From Armatimonadota bacterium (GTDB taxonomy: Bacteria; Armatimonadota; DTGP01; JAKQQT01): a stretch of DNA of 64,000 bases. The notes under the pieces were generated by a model, which searched no databases, was not told the origin of the DNA, and was given only the letters and a program-made list of their open reading frames with translations. Below are positions 46,778-56,191 of the stretch, piece by piece. Both the position numbers and the translations under genes were made by a program. The DNA lies in NCBI GenBank assembly GCA_036504095.1, contig DASXVS010000063.1, forward strand, positions 26,119 to 90,118, given 5' to 3'. Within the stretch, counting starts at the first letter, position 1. Each line of letters starts with the position of its first letter.

Positions 46778-47892
46778 CTGCCTGCCGCCTCGCGGTATAG
46801 TACCTCGTATGCAGCCGCCATCGACGGCGCCGCGAATGAAGCTTCCACATGGCATCTGGCCGCGGCGCCCATCCTTGCGCGAAGGCTGCTGTCAAAACAC
46901 AGTCTTTCCAGCGAGCGCGACATCGCTGCGGAGTCGCCTGCAGGAGACAGGAATCCAGTTACGCCGTCGAGCACCACGCGTCCGACGTCCCCTACGTCTG
47001 TCGCGGCGACAGGCAAACCGCATGCGCCCGCTTCGAGCACGGCCAGTGGAAGGCCTTCGCGGTGTGACGGCAGCGCCAGCACGTCAAGCGCAGGGTAAAC
47101 GCATTTCATATCGTCGCGGCGGCCGACATAATGGGTTCTGTCGGATATACCCAGCGCTGATCCCTTAGCCCTCAAGTCCATTTCCAGCGGGCCGTCACCA
47201 ATCAGGGCCAACCTCCAGGAAGTGTCCAATCTGGCGACAGCGTCCAGGAGAACCGTGTGCCCCTTTTCCTCGGAAAACCGGCCGACAACTCCAATCAGCG
47301 TCCCGTCCTTCGGCACTCCGAGTGAGTCACGAGCCGGGACGCGTGCCTCGGACGGCGTAAACCGGAGCGTGTCTATGCCGTTCCGGATCAAGTGAATGCG
47401 GCTAGGCATGACGCCGTATTCCCGGGCATCGGAAGCCGTCGCCTCACTCACGCCCACCACACTGTCGCATAGTCGCAATGCCCGATGGCCCACGCGGATC
47501 AACACCGCGGAATTGACCGTCGCGCGAAGGTCGCCATGCATGGTAAAGACCAGGCCCAACCCCAACGGCCGACCGACCACTGCGGCGATTACGACGGACT
47601 TGTAGTCGTGGCAATGTACAACATCCGGGCGAATGCGCCGAAATGCGGCGATTAAGCGCAAGAACACGATCGGGTCCACCGCGCCACGCGTCGGTAACAA
47701 GAGGGATTCGTAACCTTCGGCACGTAAGCAGTCGCACAACTCAGTGTGCGGCTCCCGAGCATCCGCAAGACACGCTACCACGGAGTCGCCGGAATACGCG
47801 TGGACCAACGTGCGGATGACACCCTCGGCACCGTAAAGACCGCAGCTGCTTCGCAAGTGGAGGACTCGCGGCGGCTTGCTAGCTGGCGTCAT
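46774..47892 (-). CDS. Glycosyltransferase family 4 protein
   Basis: 372 residues, GT-B fold, starting VLHLRSSCGLYGAEGVIRTL. NGIDTLRFTP, IGVVGRFSEEKGHTVLLDA and the donor-site SHREGLPLAVLEAGACGLPV (E-x7-E-like) are visible. It overlaps the upstream GT4 gene by 14 bp and the downstream GT2 gene by 4 bp, showing one operon. Donor and acceptor unknown. Confidence 0.88.
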   Translation of the reverse strand: MTPASKPPRVLHLRSSCGLYGAEGVIRTLVHAYSGDSVVACLADAREPHTELCDCLRAEGYESLLLPTRGAVDPIVFLRLIAAFRRIRPDVVHCHDYKSVVIAAVVGRPLGLGLVFTMHGDLRATVNSAVLIRVGHRALRLCDSVVGVSEATASDAREYGVMPSRIHLIRNGIDTLRFTPSEARVPARDSLGVPKDGTLIGVVGRFSEEKGHTVLLDAVARLDTSWRLALIGDGPLEMDLRAKGSALGISDRTHYVGRRDDMKCVYPALDVLALPSHREGLPLAVLEAGACGLPVAATDVGDVGRVVLDGVTGFLSPAGDSAAMSRSLERLCFDSSLRARMGAAARCHVEASFAAPSMAAAYEVLYREAAGR

Positions 47893-49039
47893 TGCGCCTC
47901 CCCGCGGCGGTCAGGTTGCGGTAAAGGTCGGCTGTGCGCCGAACCATGGCCTGCACGTCGAACTCTTCCGCCACGCGGTCCCGGCCGGCGGCGCCCATGG
48001 CTTTCGCACTGACACTATCCGCCAGAAGACCGCCAAGACGATGCGCGAGCGCTTCAACGTTTTCATGGGGCACAATGTAGCCGGTAACGCCTTCCAATAC
48101 GCACTCGGCGTTGCCACCCACATCCGTCGCCACGACCGGCAAACCGGCCGCCATGGCCTCAATGATGGCGTTCGACATCCCTTCACTATGAGTGGATAAC
48201 ACGAAGACGTCCATTGCTGCCAGAATCCTCGCGACGTCTTTTCGCGCGCCGGCGAACGTCACGTGGTCCCGGATTCCCATTGAATCCGCCAATCCGCTCA
48301 GCCTGTCCATTTCGGTCCCCTCGCCCACAAGCACCAAATGTGAATTCGGGTGCGCGGCGGCAACCGGCCCCATGGCCTTGATGAGAGTGGTGTGGTCCTT
48401 GACCGGACGGAGGTTGCCAACCATGACGATCGCGGCAGCATCGTTCGGAACGCCGAGGTCGCGGCGCATTTCAGCGCGATCGCCACGTTCAGAAAACCGC
48501 GCCGGATCGAGGCCGTTATAGATGACCCGAATGCGCTCCGTGGCCACCCCCTCACGCTCATGTACCGCCGTCTGGACCGCGCGCGATGGAGCGATGAACG
48601 CCTTCACCTGGGGATCGATAAACCGCAGAGCCAACCGTCGCAACGGCGTTTGCGCGAAACCGAGGTCGCGGCGGCTGGATACAAGCGGGCATTTCAGGGC
48701 GCGGGCAACGCTCACGCCCATCCAGTCCGACTTGAAATGGAAAGTATGGATGGCGGCCACGCCTCTTCCCGCCGCTCGGCTGATGACATCGCGAACAACA
48801 GCGCGGCCGGCTGGCGCGTAAAGCCGGTGCACTGTCACCGGCCAGGTCTCGACGCCCGAGTCGGCGATCAACTTGAGGACAGGTTGGTCGCCGGCAAGGT
48901 TACACACAATCGGCGTGTACCCTTCGGAAGGAAGCCGCTTTGTTAGTTCCAGGAGGTGGGTTTCAGTGCCTCCCGGGCGCTCCAAAGCATCTATCAGGAA
49001 TAGAACACTCGGTTGCATCGCTGCGTTGAGAGTCGGCAT
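47879..49039 (-). CDS. Glycosyltransferase family 4 protein
   Basis: About 386 residues from the ATG at 49039; ATG 49018 is an alternative, and neither has a strong ribosome-binding site. GT-B signatures: FLIDALERPGGTETHLLEL, VIYNGLDPARFSERG, VGNLRPVKDHTTLIKAMGPV and STHSEGMSNAIIEAMAAGLP with E-x7-E. It resembles the preceding two GT4 proteins in overall design. It follows the O-antigen ligase gene with a gap of 44 bp. Confidence 0.86.
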   Translation of the reverse strand: MPTLNAAMQPSVLFLIDALERPGGTETHLLELTKRLPSEGYTPIVCNLAGDQPVLKLIADSGVETWPVTVHRLYAPAGRAVVRDVISRAAGRGVAAIHTFHFKSDWMGVSVARALKCPLVSSRRDLGFAQTPLRRLALRFIDPQVKAFIAPSRAVQTAVHEREGVATERIRVIYNGLDPARFSERGDRAEMRRDLGVPNDAAAIVMVGNLRPVKDHTTLIKAMGPVAAAHPNSHLVLVGEGTEMDRLSGLADSMGIRDHVTFAGARKDVARILAAMDVFVLSTHSEGMSNAIIEAMAAGLPVVATDVGGNAECVLEGVTGYIVPHENVEALAHRLGGLLADSVSAKAMGAAGRDRVAEEFDVQAMVRRTADLYRNLTAAGRRNDAS

Positions 49040-49083
49040 GCCACGCGATCGCGCCACGTGGGTGACCCGGGAAGTGTCCGGTT

Positions 49084-50532
49084 CTAGACCCACGAACGGT
49101 ATCGCCATGGTGACACCGCCTTCAGCTTCTCCGCCGGCGCTTCCTCCACCACCACGGACTCGCCGGGAATCCGGCGTGAAAGCACCATGAGAAGGCCCAG
49201 CAATAACCAAAAGTGCTGCACACTGTAGAACCAGATCATTCGCGTTCCGAACGCGTTGTTCACCGCAAATGAGATCAGCGCCCCAAACACTCCCACGCCG
49301 AGGCCTTGTACAAAGGGCGTCCGTGCACGCTTGATGGCCTTCACGGTCTCTTTGCCCGCGGCGACTAAGAGAATGATGAACAGGCTGATGCCAACGATGC
49401 CCTGCTCCGCAGCCACGAGAACGTACTGGCTGTGCGGGTCCTTGAGTTCCTGGCCTCGAGCGGTTTCATTCTGCGCGTATCCGCGCCAACCGACGCCTAA
49501 GGGATTGGTGAGCATCAACGACAGGCCGTTCTTCCAGAACTCTTTACGGTTCTCGGCGCTCTTGTCGCCGCTCGTATTCATCCTTTCAACCACCGACGCA
49601 GGAAGCACGTAGGGAAGGAGCATGACAACGATCACCGCCGGCACGAGGTATCGCTTATGCTTGTACAAGATGACTGCGAGAACCCCAACCCCCAGAGCGA
49701 TGTACGATCCTCTGGAATACGTGAAAAACGTCCCCAGCCCCCCCACCACAAAGGCCGCAAGGGCAGGCCAGCGCCAGACGCTCCGCCGCATGGCCAGGAA
49801 CAAGCCGAGGCCGATCATGCAGTAGGACGACAAATAGGTGCCGATATCGTTCGAGTTGCCCTCCGGGAAGGTACCAGTGAGGGCGTATTTCAGTTTCTCG
49901 CTGTATGCCGTGATGTTCTGATCGTGAGTTTGCCACATAACGAAACAGGCTTCGAAGACAACGAGCGCGAGAACGGACCATACCGCCGCGACAGCCAGTT
50001 TATCGGAGCGCCAGCGGCGCCGGACAACCCAATACATCACATAGCCGCATGCCATCGCCAGCCATTCACCGGCAGCCTTGGCATCAAGGTTCGGCCAGCG
50101 CATGAAAGCCACATACAGCGCCAGCCCGCTCCAGGCGAGATACAGCAGTAGCGGCTTGTCGACGCTGGTAGCCTCGACAGACGCCTCCGAGGTTGAGAAT
50201 CGCTGCAACCAAGCCCCCACAACCAGGACGATAACAACGAGATTGATGGCCGTCAGGCCTGTGCCTGGCGCCAGGGAACCGATCTTCTGGGTCCATATTT
50301 CCAGCGGCGCAAGAATTGTGATGACCAGCAAAGCCCATTCCGACTTGAACACCGCCGCGATCAGCACGAGGATTCCGAGGAAAACCCCTGTTGGGATTAG
50401 CCAACCCTCTGATGCCGAAATGGCAATTCCAATGGCCAGTCCCAGCAGTACGGCAACGATCGCGGGTAGATAACCCCGTATGCGCTCTTCCAATAACTGA
50501 TCACGACGCCATTGGCTTTCGTATTCGTTCAT
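49084..50532 (-). CDS. O-antigen ligase/polymerase (Wzy/WaaL) family membrane protein
   Basis: 482 residues with about 11-12 membrane helices. The C-terminal periplasmic loop has NPLGVGWRGYAQNETARGQE followed by LKDPHSQYVLVAAEQGIVG, in which the H-x-x-x(-)-E-region typical of Wzy_C/WaaL is visible (PHSQYVLVAAEQG). It polymerises or ligates lipid-linked repeat units outside the membrane. With Wzx (50630) and Wzz/BYK (53651) it makes a Wzx/Wzy system. Start at 50532 with a cytoplasmic charged N-terminus. Confidence 0.87.
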   Translation of the reverse strand: MNEYESQWRRDQLLEERIRGYLPAIVAVLLGLAIGIAISASEGWLIPTGVFLGILVLIAAVFKSEWALLVITILAPLEIWTQKIGSLAPGTGLTAINLVVIVLVVGAWLQRFSTSEASVEATSVDKPLLLYLAWSGLALYVAFMRWPNLDAKAAGEWLAMACGYVMYWVVRRRWRSDKLAVAAVWSVLALVVFEACFVMWQTHDQNITAYSEKLKYALTGTFPEGNSNDIGTYLSSYCMIGLGLFLAMRRSVWRWPALAAFVVGGLGTFFTYSRGSYIALGVGVLAVILYKHKRYLVPAVIVVMLLPYVLPASVVERMNTSGDKSAENRKEFWKNGLSLMLTNPLGVGWRGYAQNETARGQELKDPHSQYVLVAAEQGIVGISLFIILLVAAGKETVKAIKRARTPFVQGLGVGVFGALISFAVNNAFGTRMIWFYSVQHFWLLLGLLMVLSRRIPGESVVVEEAPAEKLKAVSPWRYRSWV

Positions 50533-50629
50533 TTGCGGCCCTTCCAGACAGGCAGATACCCAAGCGGAGAAGCAGCCTTTGCCTTCCCGCGAATTATCAC
50601 CTATGAAATGTTATCGGCGAAACTTCGCC

Positions 50630-52237
50630 TCACACTGAGCCGGCGACGACCGCGGGTTTGTGACCCGTCACCAAAGCCAGCCAGGCTGTCGGCAATCGAT
50701 GCTCGCCAAGCCACTTGTGTCCCGATTCCACAACCCATTTTGCGTTGGGATCGAGGGGCGTGGCGATGCGCGCGTAGAGCACGGCCCCGGCGACAACCCG
50801 GGCCAGCGTCATCAGGATCCCATGGCCACCGGGGATAACGGCGACAAGCACCGCGATGCCGATGGACAGGACCACGGCGCGCGCGAGCGAAGCCCACTGC
50901 CAGTATACGCGGAGGTATCGCGATGCCCCGATCCCGGTTGCCAGCAGTACCAAACCGTAAGTGATGAAAGTCGAGACCCCGCCACCCACATAACCCATCC
51001 TCGGGACCAGCACCCAGTTCAGCGCGGCGTTCACGGCGACCGCCGCCACCATGATGCTTGTGAACGCCTTGGTACGTTTCTCCACGAGGAAACCCACGGC
51101 CACCATCGGGCAGAACACCGACGTAAGGGCCAGGCCGGCCAGCACCCACGGTATCACCTTCGCCGCGCCGGCGAACGCTTCTCCCGAGATGACCACGACA
51201 ACAGTTGGCGCCGCAACACAGAACAGCGCCAGGGCGGGAAACACCGCGATGGCGTATCTGGCAGCGGATCTGGACAAGAATTCTGCGGTCCGCGCCGGGC
51301 CCTCGGTCTCCCACAAACGGAAGCAGTGCGGCGTGACCACCATTTCGACCGGGAACGCCAGCAATGCCGGCACTATCTCGGCTATTCCATATCCCGCACC
51401 ATACAACCCGACCGCCGCCCGACCGCTGAAGTGAGCGATGATGAAGTTGTCGCAGTAGGCGACCATCACCGAAGCGACTTCATAGATGATAAGGGGCAAT
51501 CCATACGATAACGCCATTCTCACCTGCGGCACGCAGAACAAGCGGACGCCCAAGTGATGTGAGCGCCACCAGCCGATAAGATAGTAGAGCGTTACAAACG
51601 TCTCTGCCGCGATTCCGGCGATCAGGAACGCCGAAACCGTGTGATAGACAAGCAGGCTGCTGATGCCGCAGATCAGCGAGGCATAGCGCAGGACCACAGA
51701 GTACGCCGTGGCTTCCTTGCTCCGCCTCTCCGCGCGCTGCAACGCCGCGAGTACTGAGGTAACCGTTCTCGGCAGCGCCCAGAGACCGGCAAGGACCATA
51801 TATGGCGAAGTTGCACGCCCGCCCAGCATCAGCGAAAGGATCGTGTCCGCGATCGAATGCTTCGGGACGTGGCCGGACATGTACAACCAGACGGAACCCG
51901 TCAGCACCGCGCAGAACACGAAGGCGGACACGGTTGCGGCGATAAGCAGGCTGCTCTGTAGCGTCTGCTCCGCGCGCTCCTCGCCCTCTTTTGGACGGCC
52001 GGCAAACCGGATGGAAGCGTGCGAGAGGCCCATCTTGCTCACCGCCGTCAGCAGGATAAGCATCCGCCCCACCAGGTTGACGATGCCGTATGCTTCGGTT
52101 CCCAGGCCACGCGTGACGATCGGAAGAGAGATGAATCCGGCCGCCATGATGGCAACCTGACCACCGAAGTAATGGCTGATCTGACGCAGCAACGAAGGCG
52201 GAGTGCCCGGTGTATTCGATTGTTCGGTTGTGGTCAT
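50630..52237 (-). CDS. Wzx-type polysaccharide flippase (MOP superfamily)
   Basis: About 535 residues, 12-14 predicted helices. The N-terminus YFGGQVAIMAAGFISLPIVTR-GLG is characteristic of the polysaccharide-transport branch of the MOP exporters; further helices are regularly spaced. It should flip undecaprenyl-linked oligosaccharide across the membrane. An in-frame ATG at 52252 could add five residues. It is preceded by a terminator-like hairpin (52284-52311), yet lies in the same direction as all neighbours. Confidence 0.87.
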   Translation of the reverse strand: MTTTEQSNTPGTPPSLLRQISHYFGGQVAIMAAGFISLPIVTRGLGTEAYGIVNLVGRMLILLTAVSKMGLSHASIRFAGRPKEGEERAEQTLQSSLLIAATVSAFVFCAVLTGSVWLYMSGHVPKHSIADTILSLMLGGRATSPYMVLAGLWALPRTVTSVLAALQRAERRSKEATAYSVVLRYASLICGISSLLVYHTVSAFLIAGIAAETFVTLYYLIGWWRSHHLGVRLFCVPQVRMALSYGLPLIIYEVASVMVAYCDNFIIAHFSGRAAVGLYGAGYGIAEIVPALLAFPVEMVVTPHCFRLWETEGPARTAEFLSRSAARYAIAVFPALALFCVAAPTVVVVISGEAFAGAAKVIPWVLAGLALTSVFCPMVAVGFLVEKRTKAFTSIMVAAVAVNAALNWVLVPRMGYVGGGVSTFITYGLVLLATGIGASRYLRVYWQWASLARAVVLSIGIAVLVAVIPGGHGILMTLARVVAGAVLYARIATPLDPNAKWVVESGHKWLGEHRLPTAWLALVTGHKPAVVAGSV

Positions 52238-52283
52238 CCAGGGGTACCACATGCGCAGGCCAGGCGCAAGAACAGTAAAGAAT

Positions 52284-52311
52284 GGGGACGGGCTCCATCG
52301 TGCCCGTCCCC
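52284..52311 (-). terminator. Hairpin between glycosylphosphotransferase and flippase genes
   Basis: A 10-bp GC-rich stem (52284-52293 with 52302-52311) with an 8-nt loop, followed on the minus strand by ATTCTTT. It could reduce expression of the downstream wzx-to-GT operon. Confidence 0.5.
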
Positions 52312-52366
52312 CAAAGAAGTAACCGGGCCGGCAAATGGCGGCTCCGCGGGGGTAACCTCGATATAC

Positions 52367-53428
52367 CTAACTGCCGGAACCGTTGAACATCTCACGAAAC
52401 GTCTGGACAAGGATTTTGGTGTCCAGAAGCAACGATTGGTTGTACACATACAGCATATCGTAGCGCAGTTTCGTGTGTACGTCCGTCAGATAGTAACCGT
52501 GTACCTGCGCGAGGCCGGTGATGCCTGGGCGCACCTTGTGGCGCTCGTCGTAGCCGGTCACTTCCGCCCGGAACTTCTCGACGAAAACCGTCCGCTCGGG
52601 TCGCGGCCCCACGACGCTCATATGCCCCAGAAGCACGTTCAGGAACTGCGGAATCTCGTCCACGCGCGTCTTGCGGAGGAGCCTGCCAAACGGCGTAACC
52701 CGGGCATCCGCTTTACCGCTGGACAGCACCGGACCCGTGGATGCCTCCGCGTTCGAAACCATCGTGCGGAATTTGAGGCACCGGAACAGCCGCCCGTTCC
52801 GGCCAACGCGTTCCTGGGAAATCAGGATCGGCCCCCGTGACGTCAGCTTGATGCCCAGCATCACCAGCAGATCCACCGGCGAAGACACCAGTAGAATCAA
52901 CAACGACACGAAGATGTCGAAACCGCGCTTGAGGATTCGGCTGGGATAACTCAGTCCGGTTGGAGCGTGCAGGTGGATCAGGGGGACGTCACTGATCGTC
53001 TGGAATTCCGGCTTGGCGATCATCGTTTCATAGAGGGTCGGAACGACGTGGACTCGCAGGTGCGAATGGCCGTTCACAAGGCTCTCCGCCACGCGTTGCT
53101 GCCACGAAGGAGCGTACGCTACGACGACCTCGTCCACTGAATGCTCATCGACCACGCGGAGCACATCATCATGGCCGCCCAAGATGCTGTCCTTCAGCGA
53201 CGCCGCCATCGCAGCGTCATCCTCGATGAACCCGACGACGTGGTACCCGGGGCGTCGTTTGAGCTGTTCCGCCAGAATGCGGCCGGTTTCACCTGCGCCC
53301 ACAATCAGGATCCGTTTCGTGACGGGCACGGCGGTATCGCGCGCCTGGGCAGGCGCCCATTCCGCCGCGTCGAATTCCGCATTGCCGCTCCACGTTTCCA
53401 CTGATTGCTCCGATTTCTGTCGCTTCAT
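52367..53428 (-). CDS. Polyprenyl glycosylphosphotransferase (initiating enzyme)
   Basis: 353 residues. The N-terminal ~150 residues form a Rossmann-like domain (RILIVGAGETGRILAEQL), and the C-terminal ~190 residues are the PglC/WcaJ/WbaP catalytic domain: KRGFDIFVSLLILLVSSPVD (membrane hairpin), ERVGRNGRLFRCLKFRTM, KTRVDEIPQFLNVLLG (DE catalytic dyad) and VVGPRPE. The four N-terminal membrane helices found in many such enzymes are missing. It attaches the first sugar phosphate to undecaprenyl phosphate. A sigma-54-like promoter lies about 34-50 bp upstream. Confidence 0.9.
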   Translation of the reverse strand: MKRQKSEQSVETWSGNAEFDAAEWAPAQARDTAVPVTKRILIVGAGETGRILAEQLKRRPGYHVVGFIEDDAAMAASLKDSILGGHDDVLRVVDEHSVDEVVVAYAPSWQQRVAESLVNGHSHLRVHVVPTLYETMIAKPEFQTISDVPLIHLHAPTGLSYPSRILKRGFDIFVSLLILLVSSPVDLLVMLGIKLTSRGPILISQERVGRNGRLFRCLKFRTMVSNAEASTGPVLSSGKADARVTPFGRLLRKTRVDEIPQFLNVLLGHMSVVGPRPERTVFVEKFRAEVTGYDERHKVRPGITGLAQVHGYYLTDVHTKLRYDMLYVYNQSLLLDTKILVQTFREMFNGSGS

Positions 53429-53461
53429 CGCGCGAGGATCCCGTCAATACATGCCGATGAG

Positions 53462-53478
53462 AGCACAATGAGTGCCAA
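53462..53478 (-). promoter_or_regulatory. Sigma-54-like (-24/-12) promoter for glycosylphosphotransferase gene
   Basis: Minus strand TTGGCACTCATTGTGCT: GG and GC at exact spacing, one deviation (GTGC for TTGC). The predicted start would be about 20-25 nt before the ATG at 53428. Confidence 0.55.
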
Positions 53479-53610
53479 TTGCTGATTCGACGCCTCGTCT
53501 ACACGAATCCGGCGCCGTCAGTTCCCGCTATGCATGTATGCCGCGAAATCCGCGATCTGCGAACTCCTAACTTGACGTTCTCTCGATGATAGGTCAGGCG
53601 GTCGGTATCT

Positions 53611-53643
53611 GGTGCCGGGCGGGCGCGTAACCCGCCCGGCACC
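53611..53643 (-). terminator. Hairpin terminator after the BY-kinase-like gene
   Basis: A perfect 13-bp GC-rich stem (53611-53623 with 53631-53643), 7-nt loop, 7 bp after the minus-strand stop at 53651. Confidence 0.6.
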
Positions 53644-53650
53644 GTATACC

Positions 53651-56110
53651 CTAGATCTCGTCGTCCGAACCGCGCTTCGGCAGAGCAGGCTTCGCGCTGG
53701 CAGCAGCCGCGGTTGACCCGATCTCCGGCCTGGCCGACGTTCCGTAGTAGTGCGCGAAGTAGCGGGCGCTGTCTACCTGCTGCAGCGGCATATCGTTCAG
53801 CACAACGCCGACGATGCGCGCCCTGGTCTTGTTGAGCAGGTTCTTGACCTGCATTTCCGATCCGGATGGCGCTTCGTTCGCGCGAACCACAAGCAGCACG
53901 CCATCGACCATCGTCGCCAGCGTGGCCGCGTCCGCGAAGACAACCGCGCTCGGGGTGTCAAACAGGACGAAGTCGAAGTCGCGCTGCAGGTCCGCGATGA
54001 CTTCCTTCATCTTGACGGAGCGCAGCAATTTCCAGGCGTTCTCCGCCTTCGGGCCGCCCGGCATGACGTAGAGGTTCTCGATCTCCGTTCGCTGAAGCAC
54101 ATCGCTCGGCAATTTGCCATTGCTGAGCACGGTGGTGAGCCCCAGGTCGTTGGGTACGTTGAACACGTTATGAAGGCTCGGGCGTCGAAGGTCCGCGTCC
54201 ACTAGAACAACCGTCTGACCGGCCTGCGCCAGCGTAATCGCCAGGTTGCAGATCGTGCTGGTACCACCCTGCCCGGGTTTGGCCGTGGCCACCATGATTG
54301 TCTTGAACGGCTCGTCTCCGGCCGCAGACAAGAGGATGTCCGTACCGAGGAAGCGGTAGGATTCCGCTTGTGGCGAGGAGGGCAGTTTGTGCGTAACCTG
54401 CGCCAGCATGCCGCGGTTAGGGCCGTCGAGGCGCGGAACCACGCCATTCACCGGCACGTCGAGCATTCGCTCCACGTCCACTGCGGATTTCACGCTGGTG
54501 TCCAGGAAGTCGAGTGCCAGGATCACGCCCGCTGAACCGATCAAACTCAGGAGAATCGCGGCGATGAACATCGTCCAATTACGCTTGACGCTGCCTTCCA
54601 ACGCGCGGGTCTCCGGGTGTTTGTCGGCGGGATTGCGGCCAGCCCAGAACCGGACTTCCAACGATCCCTGAGCTTTAGTGAGTTCCAACGCCTCTTCTGA
54701 CGCTTTCAGCTTCTTGCCGACTTCCTGAAGCCGTTCGGCCGCGGAACTGGCCTGGCCGGCAAGCGTAATCGACTGTTTGTATGTGTCGGGCAGGTCGGCG
54801 ATCAGCTTCGCCCGATCCGCCATCACGGTGTTCAGGCGAGCGAGGCGGGCGGACAGTCCGTCGCGGCTCTGTTTCAATTTTGCAATCTCACGGTCGAGCG
54901 TCAGGTATTCGTCGTTCTCAGTGTATGTTGTCGTCGTTACAAGTGAGCCCTCGACCTTCTTCAGCCGATTCTGAAGGGCTTTCAGCTGGTCACGCATCCG
55001 CACCATCTCGGGATTCCGATCCGTCCAGACGGCGGATTTTTCGGCAATCGACGCATTTAGAGTGCTGATCTTGTCGCGAAGCGAACTGATCTCGCCACTG
55101 TCAGCCTGAGCCGGGTGCTTCAGCATCCTCGGAAGTGATACCAGGCGCGCTTGCTTGGCCTTGATCTGAGCGTCCAGGTCCCCAAGGCTCACGTTCATCG
55201 AGTCCACGTCCTGGCGGGTCGTGTCCTTGTTCTTGATTGCGAGACTAACCTGATCAGGCAGGAAAATGTCCTTGTGGGTGCGGCGGAAGTTGTCCAATGC
55301 GGACTGCGCCGCGCTCATCTGCCGGGCAGCCTGATTCTGCTGGGCGGTGAAGTAGTTCACCGCCGATTGTGCCGTGGTAAGGTTGCGGTCGTCGTACGCC
55401 GATTTGTAAGCAGCTGTAAGCGCGCTGGCCAAGACTTCCGCCTTCACCGGCACCCTATCCCGCACGGACAACACAATGTCGCGTGAGTTCAAGGGAGTGA
55501 CTTCGATGTTATTGATCAGATCAACATAAGTTTCATTGATACGCGCCGGAGAGATGAAGTCTTCGGAAATGGCGTTGTCCTTTTCCTCGACGACGGCCAG
55601 CAGATAGATGAAGTCAGTCCATGCAGATTTCGGGATCCCACTCCCGGCGAGGTCCTTAGGAATCTTGTGCGGCAAACCATCGTTCGGAGGGTCCAGTTTA
55701 TACTTGATGCTGGCGTAGTTGGGCCTGGCCCCCTGTTCGTAAAGGGCTTCGGGCTTACCGGGGACCGAACTTCCTTTCAGGGACTCTTCCAGCCCCTGCT
55801 TCAATAGTCGCGCGTTCGCGAGGTAGAGGACAGCGTTGTATACGTTGTCCGGCGCCTTCACTTGCTCGTAAATCCGCTTCGCCTCTTCCATCTTGGCGTC
55901 TTCGGTCAGAACCGGAAGGTTCTTCGGGTCGTTCCCGGCGTTGATTGCGGCCCGCATCGCCTCTGCCGTTGGGCCGAAGCTCGTCTGGGCGTCGTATTTT
56001 CGGGCGAGGGACAGAATGCCGAGGCCAACCACGGTGGTTGTCAGCAGCACCACGCCCAGAATCAGCCACCTGCGAGCGACCAGTACTCGGTATGCTCTCC
56101 AGAAATCCAT
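53651..56110 (-). CDS. Wzz/BY-kinase-like polysaccharide chain-length regulator
   Basis: 819 residues. Two membrane helices flank a long coiled-coil periplasmic domain (residues ~20-530), as in Wzz/PCP proteins, followed by a cytoplasmic BY-kinase-like P-loop domain (~570-790). The Walker A region reads AKPGQGGTSTICNLA, where the Lys of the usual GKST is replaced by Gly; Walker B VLVDADLRRPS and DFVLFDTPSAV are kept. The C-terminus has only a small tyrosine group (YFAHYYG), so autophosphorylation may be weak or absent. It should control chain length in the Wzy system. It is followed by the epsI and exosortase genes upstream on the same strand. Confidence 0.85.
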   Translation of the reverse strand: MDFWRAYRVLVARRWLILGVVLLTTTVVGLGILSLARKYDAQTSFGPTAEAMRAAINAGNDPKNLPVLTEDAKMEEAKRIYEQVKAPDNVYNAVLYLANARLLKQGLEESLKGSSVPGKPEALYEQGARPNYASIKYKLDPPNDGLPHKIPKDLAGSGIPKSAWTDFIYLLAVVEEKDNAISEDFISPARINETYVDLINNIEVTPLNSRDIVLSVRDRVPVKAEVLASALTAAYKSAYDDRNLTTAQSAVNYFTAQQNQAARQMSAAQSALDNFRRTHKDIFLPDQVSLAIKNKDTTRQDVDSMNVSLGDLDAQIKAKQARLVSLPRMLKHPAQADSGEISSLRDKISTLNASIAEKSAVWTDRNPEMVRMRDQLKALQNRLKKVEGSLVTTTTYTENDEYLTLDREIAKLKQSRDGLSARLARLNTVMADRAKLIADLPDTYKQSITLAGQASSAAERLQEVGKKLKASEEALELTKAQGSLEVRFWAGRNPADKHPETRALEGSVKRNWTMFIAAILLSLIGSAGVILALDFLDTSVKSAVDVERMLDVPVNGVVPRLDGPNRGMLAQVTHKLPSSPQAESYRFLGTDILLSAAGDEPFKTIMVATAKPGQGGTSTICNLAITLAQAGQTVVLVDADLRRPSLHNVFNVPNDLGLTTVLSNGKLPSDVLQRTEIENLYVMPGGPKAENAWKLLRSVKMKEVIADLQRDFDFVLFDTPSAVVFADAATLATMVDGVLLVVRANEAPSGSEMQVKNLLNKTRARIVGVVLNDMPLQQVDSARYFAHYYGTSARPEIGSTAAAASAKPALPKRGSDDEI

Positions 56111-56191
56111 TGTTATCGTCTCCTTGCGGCGCCCAGTGCCCGCCAGAGCAGGGCAGAAAATAATGCCACCGCGAATCAGAGTGTGTACCGT

